From Eucalyptus grandis (taxonomy: Eukaryota; Streptophyta; Magnoliopsida; Myrtales; Myrtaceae): 64,000 nt of DNA. The stretch is taken from positions 18,184,559 to 18,248,558 of the forward strand of contig NC_052614.1 in NCBI RefSeq assembly GCF_016545825.1. Reading direction: 5' to 3'. This document shows, piece by piece, positions 10,352 to 22,851 of this stretch; the stretch's first letter is position 1; each line of letters opens with the position of its first letter. The translations under genes were made by a program, and so were the position numbers. The notes under the pieces were generated by a model, which saw only the letters and a list, made by a program, of their open reading frames with translations, did not search any database and was not told where the DNA came from.

Positions 10352-11362
10352 AACTCAGTTCATAATCGTGAAAAGAAAATGGAGCAATCAAAGAAGAAAG
10401 AGAGGACAGGAGAGAAGAGAAGAGCAAGGAGTCAAGGATTACCTAACGAGTGTTCAAACAACACAATCCACCCACTACTGTGATCCCTACCGTTTCTCAG
10501 CCTTTGACGTTGTATTACCAACACAAACCACTCCAATGTGCATGCTTGAGAAATGCTGAGTTCTCGCCGTGTAGCGGTCCAAGACTGTTTATGCTAATCG
10601 AACCGCTGCGATGCATCCTGCACGAAAAGGACAAGTATTGCATGCGTGATTTCCGCAGCATTGGGTGGAAGGTGTGTAGAACTTGCGCAGGTGGTTTGTA
10701 TGAAAGCGAACACGACTTCGATTTGACGCACTTTTTCTTTTAACAAAAGAAGGGCTCGGCCACCATAAAAGAAGAGAAAAGCAAAAGGCAATTATTCCTG
10801 GCGTAAACTTCGCAGCATAATGAGGAAGGTGCGTGGAACCTACTCAATGCACGATGCGCTTCTTTACTTGACTTGCTTTTTTTTTTTGGTAAAATTTACT
10901 TGACTTGCTTTTTATATTTGTGAAAGATACAGAAAAGACGAGCCATGCCGACATGCTCCAGCTGTAATCCTCCAGCGATTCTCAGCATTATGCGACAGGG
11001 GCATACAGAAAAGAAAACTAAGGATCAATTTTCGCATGCTCCTAGTGCTGATGTACACGAGTCCATGACAGAAACTTACCAATACTCACATCCTCCTGGT
11101 GTCGTAAATGTCCAAGTGTTCAAATACGAAAGTCTATTGTTTTCAATCCACAGTTTGACTTTTCTTTTTCTGAAAAGAGATTCCTTTAGAAAATTTAGCT
11201 CCCAGAGTAAATCTCCCCCAAAAGAATTTTCGCCAACTAGATTTCTCTATGCCACGTTATGCCTAATTATTGTCTAGTTGTTAGCCTCTCACTCAATTCA
11301 CTTTTATCTCTTAAAATAATTTTCAACATTTTTCATACATTTTATTCTTTCAATGCCAGATT
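10352..11362. other. Upstream region of the TNL; no gene seen
   Basis: About 1 kb between the TNL start and Copia-1. It holds one micro-insertion (10877) and several short chance reading frames with no family likeness. It should contain the TNL promoter and 5' leader, but no convincing TATA box could be tied to a start. Confidence 0.5.
10877..10894 (-). mobile_element. L1 tail micro-insertion, 18 bp, with 14-bp target duplication
   Basis: The insert is poly-T followed by GGTAAAA, which on the minus strand is TTTTACC plus poly-A. It is bounded by perfect copies of TTTACTTGACTTGC (10863-10876, 10895-10908). Same tail motif as at 8209. Confidence 0.7.
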
Positions 11363-11619
11363 TGTTGAAATATATGATATCGGTTGTGGAAGATATATTT
11401 GAGAGATATCGAAGATTTATTATGATTGTAATTGATTGTTTGAATCAATTTAAGATTAGATTCGATACACATAGATTAGAGAAATATTATTATTCCTTCT
11501 TATTGATTATTGTTTGTGTTATATAATGATTCCTCTGTACATTGACGACACAATTAATGAATATGAAGTTTCCCATGTCTCTTTTTATTCCCTTGCGGCT
11601 TCTACTTCAAATTTTGTCA
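11363..11619 (+). repeat. Copia-1 5' LTR
   Basis: Starts TGTTG and ends TGTCA; matches the segment at 18266 along its length with scattered substitutions and small indels, including the shared block 'gagagatatcgaagattt'. Confidence 0.85.
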
Positions 11620-11631
11620 CGGTATTAGAGC
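11620..11631 (+). other. Copia-1 primer-binding site (decayed)
   Basis: CGGTATTAGAGC directly after the LTR differs at two bases from the plant initiator tRNA-Met primer site seen intact in Copia-2. Confidence 0.7.
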
Positions 11632-12764
11632 AAATGCTTTTGACCAAGCTTCCGCAATTTTTTTTTTTTTTCTGATTGCCCCTAGATAGAATTGCACCTT
11701 TGTTGTTGTGGGAACCCTAACCTACAAAATAAGGATAGCACTCAGGTGTAGGAATTAGTATATGAATATCTTCCAAAGAACCACAAAACCATTTTTTTTT
11801 TCCTTACTGTCTCTTACTTACTGACACCATGCCTAAAGATCCTTCATCAACATTTATAGAGAGAACTCCAGAGGACTTGATCATGCAACAAGATACAAGC
11901 ATCCAAGAAAATATCTTGGATCCATCTGCTGAGGTCTTGACTCAAGAACAAGGAGCTCCGGCTCAGCCTAACCAGAGACAAGCCATTGCGGGCCAGTCCA
12001 TCTAGTGGTTGCCTATCTAGATGGTGCCCAACCCATGGTTTTATGGGCCCACACAAATGAATCAAGGCCACGGAGAGCAGGCCCAACCTAGTGGAGGCTC
12101 ACCAATAGGGGTGAGCGGTTCCCGATTCCGGTTTGGTTCCGTCTGGAACCTGGAACCTACCCTCGGGTACAAGTTCCTCATTTTTTGGAACTTGAAACCT
12201 ACCCGTTAGAATCAAGAACTTGGAACCTACCCTATCACAGGTTCGTTCCAAGTTTCAACATGTTCTTTTTTTTTTTCTTTTTTTCTTTTTTCATTTTCAG
12301 ATTTGAAAAGCTCCGTTCAAACAATTGACGGTTCCAACTCCAATCTCCTATCTGGTCATAAGTAAAAGCAAGCAAAAGCTCTACCAATTAATTCTTATTC
12401 TACCCAAGCAAAAGTAACAAATGAGAAATGGCAGTAACAACGCTGCAACTGGCGCATACACAAGTAGCAAATTTTTTTAAAAAAGAATCACCATCTGCAT
12501 ATGGTAGTTCCATAAGCAGCTCTGCATTAAGCAAAGTCGAGAAAGGCCTCAGCATAGTTACGTCCATTGATCCAACGTAGACAAAGTTTAAGTAGATTCA
12601 TCGGAGCAAGGACTCGTCAGCGGAACTAACCATCAAAGATAGCATAGAGCTGCTAATGATTTGAACAGTGGAAATACAGAGCCTTCGTAGCTTCGAAATG
12701 TATAAGGACACAATAGTGAAGGAGGGGGGACCCACAAGAAACCTCAAAACATTAAGCCCAAGGC

Positions 12765-13307
12765 TTAGTTCGATTTCCGAACCAATGAGACTACTTCACT
12801 GATTTCTTCAAATTTCCGCATTTCCTTCGGAAGCATCCGGGCAAAATTGAGAGCTCGGTGCTTGCGGTCTGCATGCTTACTAGCATCATTTATGGACTCA
12901 AGATCCTCCACATGTGCGACCCCAACAATTCTCCTGAAATCAAAACCAAAGATGCATGAAGGCAAATAGTGAGTACTTAGATAGTTGTATGCTCCAAAAG
13001 TGACATTAGTCCCAAAAGCTACTAGATATCTAGCAAGTTCATAATCTACACAAGGAGTATGAATTGCCACTTCATCCAATCTCACCTTATCATTTTGGCA
13101 GCCCCAAATCCAAGAGGATCATGGAATAAATCCTTCATGAATTTCCTCTAGACTAGCTCGAGCAGCACATCATTGTTATAGATTGCTGATAGATATGCCT
13201 CACCAGTCACCAGACCCATTCTTGTGTTCATTCCAGAGGCTTACAAACTTCTGTTGGAATAGATTCCACGTCTCTTCAGTGGTTTGCAAAATCCGTTCCT
13301 TGTATCC
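12765..13307 (-). pseudogene. MTK: Captured 3' part of a 5-methylthioribose kinase gene
   Basis: MTK phosphorylates methylthioribose in the methionine salvage (Yang) cycle; plants have an intact gene elsewhere. Here only the last two exons are seen: exon A 13307-13086 (YKERILQTTEETWNLF, GEAYLSAIYNN, DLFHDPLGFGAAKM) and exon B 12933-12765 (RIVGVAHVEDLESI to the stop). Both keep consensus splice borders: acceptor AG at 13309-13308, donor G|GTGAG at 13086/13085, acceptor at 12935-12934. The retained intron shows capture from genomic DNA, not from mRNA. A small insertion shifts the frame near 13200 and an in-frame TAG lies near 13142, so it is non-coding. Assignment rests on recalled family wording over about 100 residues. 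Confidence 0.75.
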
Positions 13308-13399
13308 CTGTATAATTTTCGCATTTATGGAACAATTCATTAACATATCATCGATGGTAAAAATAGTTTCAATTGTCCTTTCTTTTATTTCAAATGAAG

Positions 13400-13870
13400 C
13401 GGTGCATCATCAATCCCACCAAAAAATTACCAGATTAAAAGCAAGAATCGAAACCCCAACCTCAAGAAGAACCTCGCTTCCCTCCTTCGTAGGCCAGGGC
13501 CTCGTCGAAGTTCTTGGAGGGGTACTTGGCGCTGAAGCCACCGACCTTGAAGACCAGGTTCTCGCCGCAGGGGACAAGCGGCGTCCGACAGCGGTGTCAA
13601 GGGCGAGTGGTGTCGGCAATGGGCGGAGGCAGAGACGGGAGAGACTTAGAGGTACATCAGCAGCGACTAGCGTCGAGCGACGAGGGTCGGGGCAAGCGGC
13701 ATCAGCGACGGGGCGAGGTAGAGGCAGGGAACTTGAGAACTTGTGAACTTGAGAACTCGACAACGGGCGTCGAGGGCAAGTGGCGTTGTCAAGGGCGGCG
13801 GCATTGGTGGCTAGCATCCGGCAAGGGGGAGCGGCATCTGGTGGCGGCGTTGAGGGCAAGCGGCGTTAGT
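13400..13870. other. G+C-rich block inside the hAT, possible second captured exon
   Basis: Base composition jumps above its surroundings. On the minus strand a frame at about 13575-13465 reads ENLVFKVGGFSAKYPSKNF and a little further, ending near a possible donor GAG|GTTGGG, upstream of the MTK acceptor. It does not match MTK and I do not recognise it. The rest is repetitive 'gcggcg/ggcaag' text that gives long chance reading frames on both strands. Confidence 0.45.
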
Positions 13871-15439
13871 GAAAGTGTGAAATTAGAGTGAAGGGAAATT
13901 GTGAACACTTAACTGATTGAGAGATTTGGGGCTTCTTTTGGACTTTGGAGCCCTAACCAGTTCCGGTTCCAAAACTGGTTCCGATTCCGATTCCTAAACT
14001 GATTCCGGTTTTGGTTCGATTCCCGAAAAAAAAAAAAAGGAACCGAGAACTGAACCAGTCCTTTTAGAACCCAGAAACTGCGCTCAACCCCTACTCACCA
14101 ACCATGTTTGGGGCAAGCTCAGCCATTAGGTCGGGTTTCTTTCACATGGGTCAGATGCCTGAATTGGGTGATTCAGGTTCGGGACAAAATCCCTACTTGA
14201 TTTCCCAACTTGGATTTTTTCCATATTCAATTGTTGCTTGCCAATGGTCGCTTGGAACACAATGACCCGCTCTACACGTTGACGGCCAACAAACCAAAGC
14301 TGCTGCTTGTCACCCGACCACCATTCGGTGCAGACAACTATTCAAGTTGGTTACAGGAATTTCGACGAGAGTTGGTCACCAAGGAAAAAGACGGATTTAT
14401 CCACAGGACGATTCTGATTCCATCCGACAAGCGTTAGGCGTGACTGTGTAGGAAATGCAACTAACTTGTCTAAATGTGCATCATAAATTGCATCACCCCC
14501 GAAGTTGCAGCTGGACTATCCCCAACGGAGGATTTGAGAAAGATGTGGGAAAACGTCAAAGAAATGTATGGAAAATTAGATTAGGTTATGATTCTTTTCA
14601 CTAACCCAACAACTTTCAAATTCGAAACAAGGGAACATGACCATAGGCACTATCTACAACAAACTCTCGGTCTTATGGAATGAGTTGGAAGTGGTCGAGG
14701 AGAAACTAGAGGGGTCGGAATTGACTTTACATTAATATCAAGCCATACGAGAATAGGAAAAAGTTACCAATTTTCTCCTTATTTTAAATGAACCATGCCT
14801 TTCGTTTTGATCGCAGATTCGCACCATGGAGCTTATGTCAACACTTGGTCGGATCTATCAGCTCGTTCAGGAGGAGAGCCAACACGTTGCTGCTTTCAAC
14901 CATCTCAAGATCGGAGATGGAATCGTGTTTGCTGTTCATGCAGAGGTTCACAGAGGGAAGTTTCGAGCAAGGGCAAGGAAAGAGGCAGAATGGGCACCTA
15001 GGGATTTCTGGAGAAGACCCTAGAAACTTCAAGAGGGGGTTGGATGGTTTAGATCCATTCGCGCGATCTGACGGTTCATGGACATTCTTCTCAGCAAGAT
15101 TGCATGGTTTGTGTGTCTTCTCACCATCAGCAGGATCAGACAGCCCACGGGGTCTTTTCCACTCGTCACACTATGGAATGTACTTTATGTTCCAAATTTT
15201 CACTTCAACCTCATCATACTCTCAAGTTTGTGAAGAAAATTCATGCCGAGTTCTATTCAATTTTGATAATTGCTTCTTTCAGGTCCTTTTGATTGGCAAA
15301 CTGATGGATTTGGGTAGTATCTCATAAGGGCTATATTTTTATATCAATTTTTCCAATGAGTCCAAATTATCCTGTATTGAATTGAATAATCAATCATTGT
15401 GTAACATTGCTACTAATGATAAAAATCTAATAATCGTCA

Positions 15440-18259
15440 AAGATTTGGTCATACCGCTTCTTTTCCTTATCCTCAATGCCTCATTTTCCGTTTGGCAAAG
15501 CAAGCTCGTGCATCTTTTCCAGATAGTAGTTCTCGTGCAAAAAATCCGTTCTCTCTAATTCATGCTAATGTTTGGAGCGCTCACCACACACAACGTCGTG
15601 ATGCTTCTCGATTTTTCCTTATGATCGTGGATATTTTCTCACGAGCCATATGGGTATTTCTCATGCAATCAAAAAGCCAAGTTCTCCCTCATTTGAAAAC
15701 ATTTTTTTTTCTCTATCCAAAAATTAGTTTAGAAAGTCTATTCAGCGTAGTCACATTGATAATGGAAGAGAATTCTTTAGCAATGAATGTGCAACCTTCT
15801 TTTCTTCAAATTGAATTTTACATGAAAGCTCATGCACTTACACTCCACAGCAAAATGGCAGTGTCGAGCGTAAGCATCATCATCTACCAGAAGTAGCATG
15901 TGCTCTTAAATTCCAAGTCTCTATTCTTGAAACTTTTTTAGGAGACTGTGTGGTCACAGCTGCTTACCTAATTAATCACATGTCAAGCCATGTTCTTAAT
16001 GAGAGAACTCCATTTGAGATGCTCTATGGAAAGAAACCAGAACTTCAACACTTGAGAGTTTTTGATTGTCTATGTTATGTGACCACGGTGGGGCCTAGAG
16101 ATAAAATGAGTCCTCAAGCGCATTGATGCATATTTATGGGATATCTGACTCTAAAAAGGAGTATCAACTTTTGAACCATCCACTGGAAATTTCTTTGTAA
16201 GCAGGGATGTTATTTTTTATGAGGAAATATATTCTTTTTCATGATGAATTACCATCTTCTACGAATCCGGGCAGGGATATGAATCCTCATCATTTTTTAT
16301 CCAATGAAGACTTACCTTCTGGACAATCATATATTATTGCATATCCAGAATGTCAACCAAAGGTTATAATATTATCTCTAATGTCTGATGAGGTTTCTAC
16401 ATTCACGACACTTGTGGATCATTCAAATATGCATCTTTCTATGGCAAGTGCAAATGAACTCAATCTTTCTCCAATGGAAGCCCCTTTGGCACCTATCAAT
16501 ACTAAGGAAATGCCAAGAAACGAGGAATCGTCTTCAATACTTTAGCATGATATGCCACGGTGATCTGGGCGTATTACTTGTCCACCTACCTAGACAAAAC
16601 ATTATGTTTGTGTAGCCTCGAATTCATCAAGTGCTCATTATCCTATTTCCTTGTATCTTTTCATCGATTATCGTCCAACCATATGTGTTACATTAGCCGA
16701 GTATCTAAGGAACAAGAACCATCTTATTAAGATGAGGCAGCAAAAGATCCACATTGGCAAGAAGTTATGGAAAATGAATTGTATGCCTTGATGGAAAATC
16801 ATACATGGGACATCATTCCATTACCTCCTTATCGAAAGTCAATTGGTTGCAAGTGGGTATACAAGATTAAGTATATAGCATATGGTTCCGTTGAAAAATA
16901 TAAGGCTCGGTTAATGGCTAAAGGCTTCACTCGACAATAAGGTTTTGATTATCATGAAACTTTTTCTCCAGTGGCGAAAGATGTTATAGTTTGTATCTTC
17001 TTATCGATTATTGCATTTCATGATTGGTCATTGTACCAAATGGATGTTCACAATGTATTCATCCATGGGGATTTACATGAAGAAATTTATATGAATCTTC
17101 CTCAGGTTTACAGAGACAAGGGGAGTCTAGAGTATATCGTCTCCGCAAATCTCTTTATGTCTCAAATAGGTTTCGCAATAATGGTACGCCAAGTTCACCA
17201 GTGCACTTACAACTGTAGAATTCAAACAGTCTAAGCATGATTACGCTCTTTTCACATGGCTGAAAGGTATGTCATCCGTCTATTTAATGATATATGTTGA
17301 TGAAGGATGATGAACTTGCTGTGAAGAGTCTTATAGAAAACCTGCACTTTACTTTTCATATCAAAGATTTGGGGTCACCAAAATATTTTCTTGGAATTGA
17401 CATAACTCGTTTAGACCAAGGGATCTCTCTTAGCCAATAGAAATATGTATTGGAAATTATATCAAAGGTAGGCCTATCAGGATGCAAACTAGCAGTCATC
17501 CCCATTGACTGTCAAGTTGACCAATACAAACTATGATGTAGGTTTACAGTCTACAGATAATGATCCATTACTCAAGGATCTGTCAAGTTATCAGAGACTA
17601 GATGGGAAACTCATCCATCTCACTATGTCTAGACCCGACATTTACTATGCAGTTCAGACAATCAATTCATGCAGAGCCAAAAATAGTCTCATATGAATGC
17701 TACTTTAAAAGTTGTGAAGTATTTGAAGAAATGTTCGAGACTAGGGGTTCTTCTTTCTCGCAAGTGTAACATGGAAATGATAGCTTACTGTGACGCGAAT
17801 GACATGACTTGTCCTATGAGTCGAAGGTCTATCACTGATTTTTGCGTCAAACTTGGAGAGTCATTACTTTCATGGAAGATAAAGAAACTATCCACTATAT
17901 CCTTATCATCAGCAGAAGTTGAATATCGATTCATGGCCAAAATTGGTTGTGAGCTAGTTTGGTTATGGGGCTTGCTTCTAGATCTCGGAGTACAAGTCAA
18001 AGGATTGACTTTGCTATTTTGTGACAACAATTCTACACTCAAGCTTGCTACAAATCCTATATTATATGAGAGAACTAAATACATAGAGGTCGATTGTCAC
18101 TTTACCCAAGAGAAAATCCAAGAAGAAATAATTGAAACAAGAGGAATCAGAACCATAGAACAACCTACGGATATGTTCACCAAGCCTTTGTGTCGAAGGA
18201 AACATTCATATCTTCTAAGCAAGCTTGGCGTCTTGGACATATACAAGTCACTAACTTGA
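15440..18259 (+). pseudogene. Copia-1 pol: integrase, RT, RNase H, broken
   Basis: Integrase likeness runs 15490-16140, including ARASFPDSSSRAKNPFSLIH near 15510 and FFLMIVDIFSRAIWVF near 15620. RT begins near 16840 ([12 protein letters not shown]) and continues with QMDVHNVFIHGDLHEEIYM near 17040. The catalytic YVDD motif is spoiled to YVDE plus stops near 17300. RNase H/C-terminal part is open from 17693 to 18259 (SRRSITDFCVKLG, SLSSAEVEYR, FTKPLC) and ends at a TGA overlapping the PPT. Many nonsense codons make the whole inactive. Confidence 0.8.
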
Positions 18260-18265
18260 GGGGAG
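18258..18265 (+). other. Copia-1 polypurine tract
   Basis: GAGGGGAG immediately before the 3' LTR; overlaps the pol stop codon, as in Copia-2. Confidence 0.75.
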
Positions 18266-18523
18266 TGTTGGAACGTATGATACTAATTCTAGAGGATATA
18301 TTCGAGAGATATCGAAGATTTGTTCTGATTGTAATTGATTGTTTGAATCAATCTAGGATTAGATTCGATACACGTAGATTAATAAAATATAAGCATTCCT
18401 TTTTATTGATTATTTTCTGTATTATATAATGATTCCTTTGTACATTGACAACACAATTAATGAATATAGAAGTTTCCCACGTCTCTTTTTCTTCCCTTGT
18501 TGCTTCTGCTTCAGATTTTGTCA
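18266..18523 (+). repeat. Copia-1 3' LTR
   Basis: TGTTGGAACG to TTGTCA; pairs with the 5' LTR at 11363. Confidence 0.85.
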
Positions 18524-20102
18524 AAATCTATAGATTCTTGGCATAGGGGTTCTCGACATTCGAATAATTATTTAGTGACACCATGTCTATCTTAATTTCA
18601 TTTTGTCTTTTGATTTCAAGTTGACATTCTTGCCCAATGGGTTTTCCACCAGTATATATTTGTTTCTTAGCACAATTGTAAGCTTCTTCAAAACCTGAAA
18701 TGATAAGAGGAGAATAAATAGTACGACGGCTTAGTATGCAAGTGACTAACTACACCTCATCGTTCTAGGATCAAAATCTTGCAAGTAGAATAAAACTCAA
18801 CATTATATCACATGATCGAGTGGTTTGAAATGGAGATCTGGTATAATCACTATCCAAAAAGGAAAGAAAAGTATATCCAAGAAGTTATACAATACACAAA
18901 TTCAAAAGTAATTTGGAGTCGAAAGTTTCAGGTAAAACCTTATCGCACAAAGTCTCAATTGTATGATCACAATCGCATGTCATATGGCAAGGTCCAAACA
19001 AGTTCCTTTAATAAGAGAAGTACGGAATGCATGACCCCAGTTTAGGGTTATGATTGGATGGATAATTAATAATATCAAATATAAAACAAGAGCCGTACCA
19101 AATACCACAATTTGATTTCATTAGTTGAAGATCTTATTTCAAATAGTGTTAATTGGTGTTAGAACAGCCCATCTTGCCAATACTGATCAGACACCCAACA
19201 TCCAATCCTGGTTCTAACATTGTTATATTAGGCAACTCCACTCGAGCTTTGCTATCGTGGGATAAAATATCCTCAATTTTGGTAGGGATTCACTCACAAG
19301 CGACCATAGAAAATGAGTCAGCAGTGGTCACATATCTATCTATAGATCTCGAGCTAAAATTGAACGCACTCGAAGCTTTCCTTAATATTGAAATAAATTT
19401 CTAATAAAAAACATGGACATGATAAAACTTCTTTGAATTAATATCAAGAAAAACCCCAAACAAGTACACGAATGACATATTTATCTTAAATTAATTTTTT
19501 GAACATTAAAATCTCAAACTGATACACTTGTGATGAATTTACATCAAACTAATTTTTGACCACAAAAACTCTAAACCGATATATTTGCTACAAATTTATC
19601 CTCCATTAATTTTCATTAAATATAATTAATATTAGTAAAAATCTCAAACCGATGCACCAAGAATAAATGATGAGTAAAACTCCAAATTGATACATTCATT
19701 AACTATCACTTGTTATTAAATTCAGCAATTTGATAGTAATATTTAACTAAAATACGGAGGGTAAATTTATCTTATGTGTATTAATTTGAGATTTTTTGTG
19801 GTAAAAAAATTAGTTTAAGATAAATTTACCATATGTGTACTAGTTTTGGGTATTTTAAGATATTAAAATAACTTCTTTCGACCCAGACTTTTTTTTCAAT
19901 GAACACCCCCGATGTTGTCTCCACCTTCATCATTCTTACAATGTACTTTTCGAATTCTTTCACCTACATTTTACAATCTACTTTGACTTTGAGACCTATA
20001 AATTTTAAATCGATCTACAATGCCGTTGAACCCAAATGTTCTCTAGCATGGCAATGATGTACAAATCCTAACAACAAAACCTGTGTTTTGGTTGTATAGA
20101 TT
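18524..20102. other. Intergenic; no gene seen
   Basis: A+T-rich sequence between Copia-1 and the long solo LTR. The only structured piece is the foldback element at 19438. Short open frames here have no family likeness. Confidence 0.5.
19438..19866. mobile_element. Foldback element with repeated units in both arms
   Basis: Termini TTAATATC and GATATTAA are exact inverted repeats. The left arm has units such as 'aaccgatacacttgtgatga' (one unit, cut) and the right arm the same units inverted ('gtgtactagttttgggtatt'). No coding sequence; same construction as 6054-6502. Confidence 0.6.
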
Positions 20103-22501
20103 TGTTGTGACCTACCCCTTAAGGCGGGAAGGTGCCCTCTGATTAGTTGATTTGGGGGTATCTATTCGTAAAATAGTCCAGATAGGCGTTCTCATAAGAG
20201 AAGGCTTCAAAAGCAACGTCTGGTTGATGAGCCATGCTCAGTCCATTAATTGCGAACACGGGTCCTCTCAAACCCATACCTTATACAATGGTTGTTCATT
20301 TTAAGGTTCTTTAAGCAACCTAAATATAGACCTAGCAGTCACCACTAAGCCTCTTTGTTGGGGATTGGCTAGATGCCCAATCAAGGGTCGAGAGACCTCT
20401 CCTAATTACCAGGACATCAGAGATTCGTGAGTTTGGGGACTTGGGTTACATTAAAAATTTATATTAGTGCCCTTTCGGTACCTATGAGTATAGTTGTTAA
20501 TCTAAGGTGGTCATGCAATTTTTTTACATTTTCATGCAAATTTCTTACTACTAAACGATGGCACATGGATGGTTCATTTGTGCCATTTCTAAACTAGCTA
20601 ACTGAAGGATAAAAGAAATCACACAGGTAATGAAATTGCAGTGCGGGAAAGTAAACAACAAGCAAAATAAAAGATGAATTAAACTAAGTACAAAAAAGGA
20701 AGATAAAACCCGCAACTTATCAAGTATTTGTACGACACAAATTGGAAACTGAGACATATGTCGGGGAATGGATAAGGCCGGATTGGACATATGCCATTCC
20801 ACCATCTTCAAATCTTCTTTACCATACCCATTTAGGGTCATTTTGATAATGCTAATACTAAGCATACAATTCATACGACACAAGCAAGAAGGACCATATG
20901 GATTCAACCTAATGCTTTCAATGAATCAAAGAATTGCATGCAAATGGTTATAAATTGCCTCGGGGGCAGCCTTTGATTTGTACATATTGGCCCTTTCCTG
21001 AGATGCCTATTTGATTAATTTGCGACCAAGGGTAATTGGCCATACTTGTGTTCACAAGTTGTGGTCAATTCCATTTGGTCCTAAATTTGGATCTAAGTAC
21101 ATCCCCAGAGTAACCCGCAATCATGCATCGTCCCTAAGCCATACATTTAAAATCCACATGCGAAGAGAGTCAAGTTGCATGCACTTAGGCCCAAAAAAGC
21201 CTTGATTCTCATACAATCAAGCAATGCGAAGTGAACTAAAATGGGTCACTTACTCAACATAGAACAAGTCATGTCATTTCAATTTTTGCAATCAAGGTCA
21301 ATACTTTTGTATAATTGTAAATGAGTCCTTTAAAGAAGGTTTTTCATGTTTTGGATGAGGACAAACAAGGACCTCAATTTTATTGAAATTTTGAAACCAG
21401 TAATGTTCTTGGGAAATGAATTCCAGAACTTGGGTGTGGATAAGTCAGCACACTAATCAAGTTCCTTGAATGATCAAATGTGCATCAATCTCAACAAAAT
21501 TGGTGTCAAAAGAATGAGATCATCACCTTTGGCTTTCGTGTTTTGAAGATTTTCAAATAAGGACATTGACTTTATCGAAATTACGAAAGTACCTTTAGGT
21601 ATCTAAGAAATACCTAGATGCGGAATAAACGCCGCAATGATAAGGCCATTTGGATACCTTAAAGAGTTCCAAATTCAATGAAATTAATGTCAAAACGCAA
21701 TTTGAAATGTCCTTTACAACTTTCATGAAGAAAGAGTTTTGAAATTTCAGTCACCAGAATTCGTAAAAATTTGAGAATGATTGAACAGTTATTCTGGAAA
21801 ACAGAATTTAGCATATCGCTGCAACATTGAGAAGTCCACTAAAAATAGCTAACAACATTATTTTTTTCTGGAAATTTTGCCAACAACGAATGAAGTGTCA
21901 GGATCATTTCTCATGAGACATCATCATCTGATTCTAAACCTACGATTTTATAATAATCGAGAAGCAGACAAAGGTCGGATCGGAGCAGACAGTTTACAAA
22001 ACATCACTGGAACTTCATGACATTCATGAAAAATAGTACATGAATTTGATTTGATCTGGAAATTTTAAGTCATATCTCTAAATGTGATCTACAATTTTCA
22101 TGGAGACGCTGACATCATATTCCAATCACAAAATTTCATAGAAATTGCAGAACAGCCGAAGGTCGTTCTGTAAAATGGCTTTTCCAGAGACAAAAACGTA
22201 AAATGCGACGTTAATCGCATCCGTCAAATGTATTTTTTTTTTAATGAAAATTTTACAGCAACTAGATCAGGATGAAAAGAATAAATCTCATGAAGACATC
22301 AACCACAAATTCTAAATGTCTGATTTTACAAATATCAATGAATGCATGTAGGTCAGTTTTGGAAAACAGTTTTCTCAGAAGTAGACATGAACGATTTATG
22401 GATAATCCGACCTAGTAAATGAGCTTTCATGAAAATTTATATTTAGAAAATTCTTAAAAAATCGTTAAACAGCACACATCAGTCAAAACAGTGAAACCTA
22501 A

Positions 22502-22714
22502 TGTTGGAAGATCTTAGAGTCGATTCTAATTATAATTGATTTTAGTATATCTTTGATTAATACAGTAAATAGGAAATTCTGATTGATGTATATTCTCTTT
22601 TCTAGTTTATTTTACAATCCTTACATTATAAATGTACAATGTATTGACATACAGAAATCAATATAGAGAAAACACTTTTCCCATATTTCTTTCTCTCCTT
22701 TCTCTTTTCTGTCA
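22502..22714 (+). repeat. Copia-2 5' LTR
   Basis: TGTTGGAAGATC to TCTGTCA, 213 bp; ends are TG/CA. Confidence 0.95.
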
Positions 22715-22726
22715 TGGTATCAGAGC
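22715..22726 (+). other. Copia-2 primer-binding site
   Basis: TGGTATCAGAGC abuts the LTR and is complementary to the 3' end of plant initiator tRNA-Met, the usual Copia primer. Confidence 0.95.
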
Positions 22727-22851
22727 TCTCGTTTCCTGACCTAGCTTCCACAACTTCCTGAATTGCCATCGTCTTCTTTTCTGATCTGTTACTGCACTTC
22801 CTCCTCTGCAAAACAAATCAGCAAGGCGACTAGAAATTCAATTTTGATATC

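Larger units (their letters stand above)
12106..14093. mobile_element. hAT-superfamily element with captured gene fragments
   Basis: 1,988 bp. Ends TAGGGGTGAGC and GCTCAACCCCTA are near-perfect inverted repeats; the flanking 8-bp CTCACCAA is duplicated exactly (12098-12105, 14094-14101), the hAT hallmark. Many GGAACC/GGTTCC motifs cluster in the first ~150 and last ~150 bases, as expected for transposase-binding subterminal repeats. No transposase is present, so it is non-autonomous. The interior holds the 3' end of a methylthioribose kinase gene (13307-12765, minus) and a G+C-rich block (13400-13870). Confidence 0.9.
11829..15300 (+). pseudogene. Copia-1 gag and protease region, broken
   Basis: Begins with ATG and a Gln/Pro-rich leader, is interrupted at 12106-14093 by the hAT, and resumes with the gag core (NYSSWLQEFRRELVTK near 14335, then a W-N-E-L block near 14680). 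A gag 3' block (LGRIYQLVQEE near 14840) parallels Copia-2. The CCHC knuckle and the protease active site expected at 15000-15200 could not be found. Stops and shifts occur throughout. Confidence 0.7.
11363..18523 (+). mobile_element. Copia-1: decayed Ty1/Copia LTR retrotransposon
   Basis: Two LTRs of about 257 bp bound a gag-pol region in the order gag, integrase, RT, RNase H, the Copia order. A PBS-like site follows the 5' LTR and a PPT precedes the 3' LTR. Gag is split by a hAT element at 12106. Protease and zinc-knuckle parts are missing or unrecognisable and many stops are present. The flanks AGATT and AAATC do not form a clean target duplication, so the element is old. Its RNase H and RT wording is close to Copia-2, suggesting the same lineage but a different family since the LTRs differ. 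Confidence 0.9.

Noticed and set aside
13183..13891. 187-, 149- and 125-codon frames in the hAT interior
   Set aside because: Mutually overlapping on both strands in G+C-rich repetitive sequence; no domain likeness except the short minus-strand piece reported as a finding.
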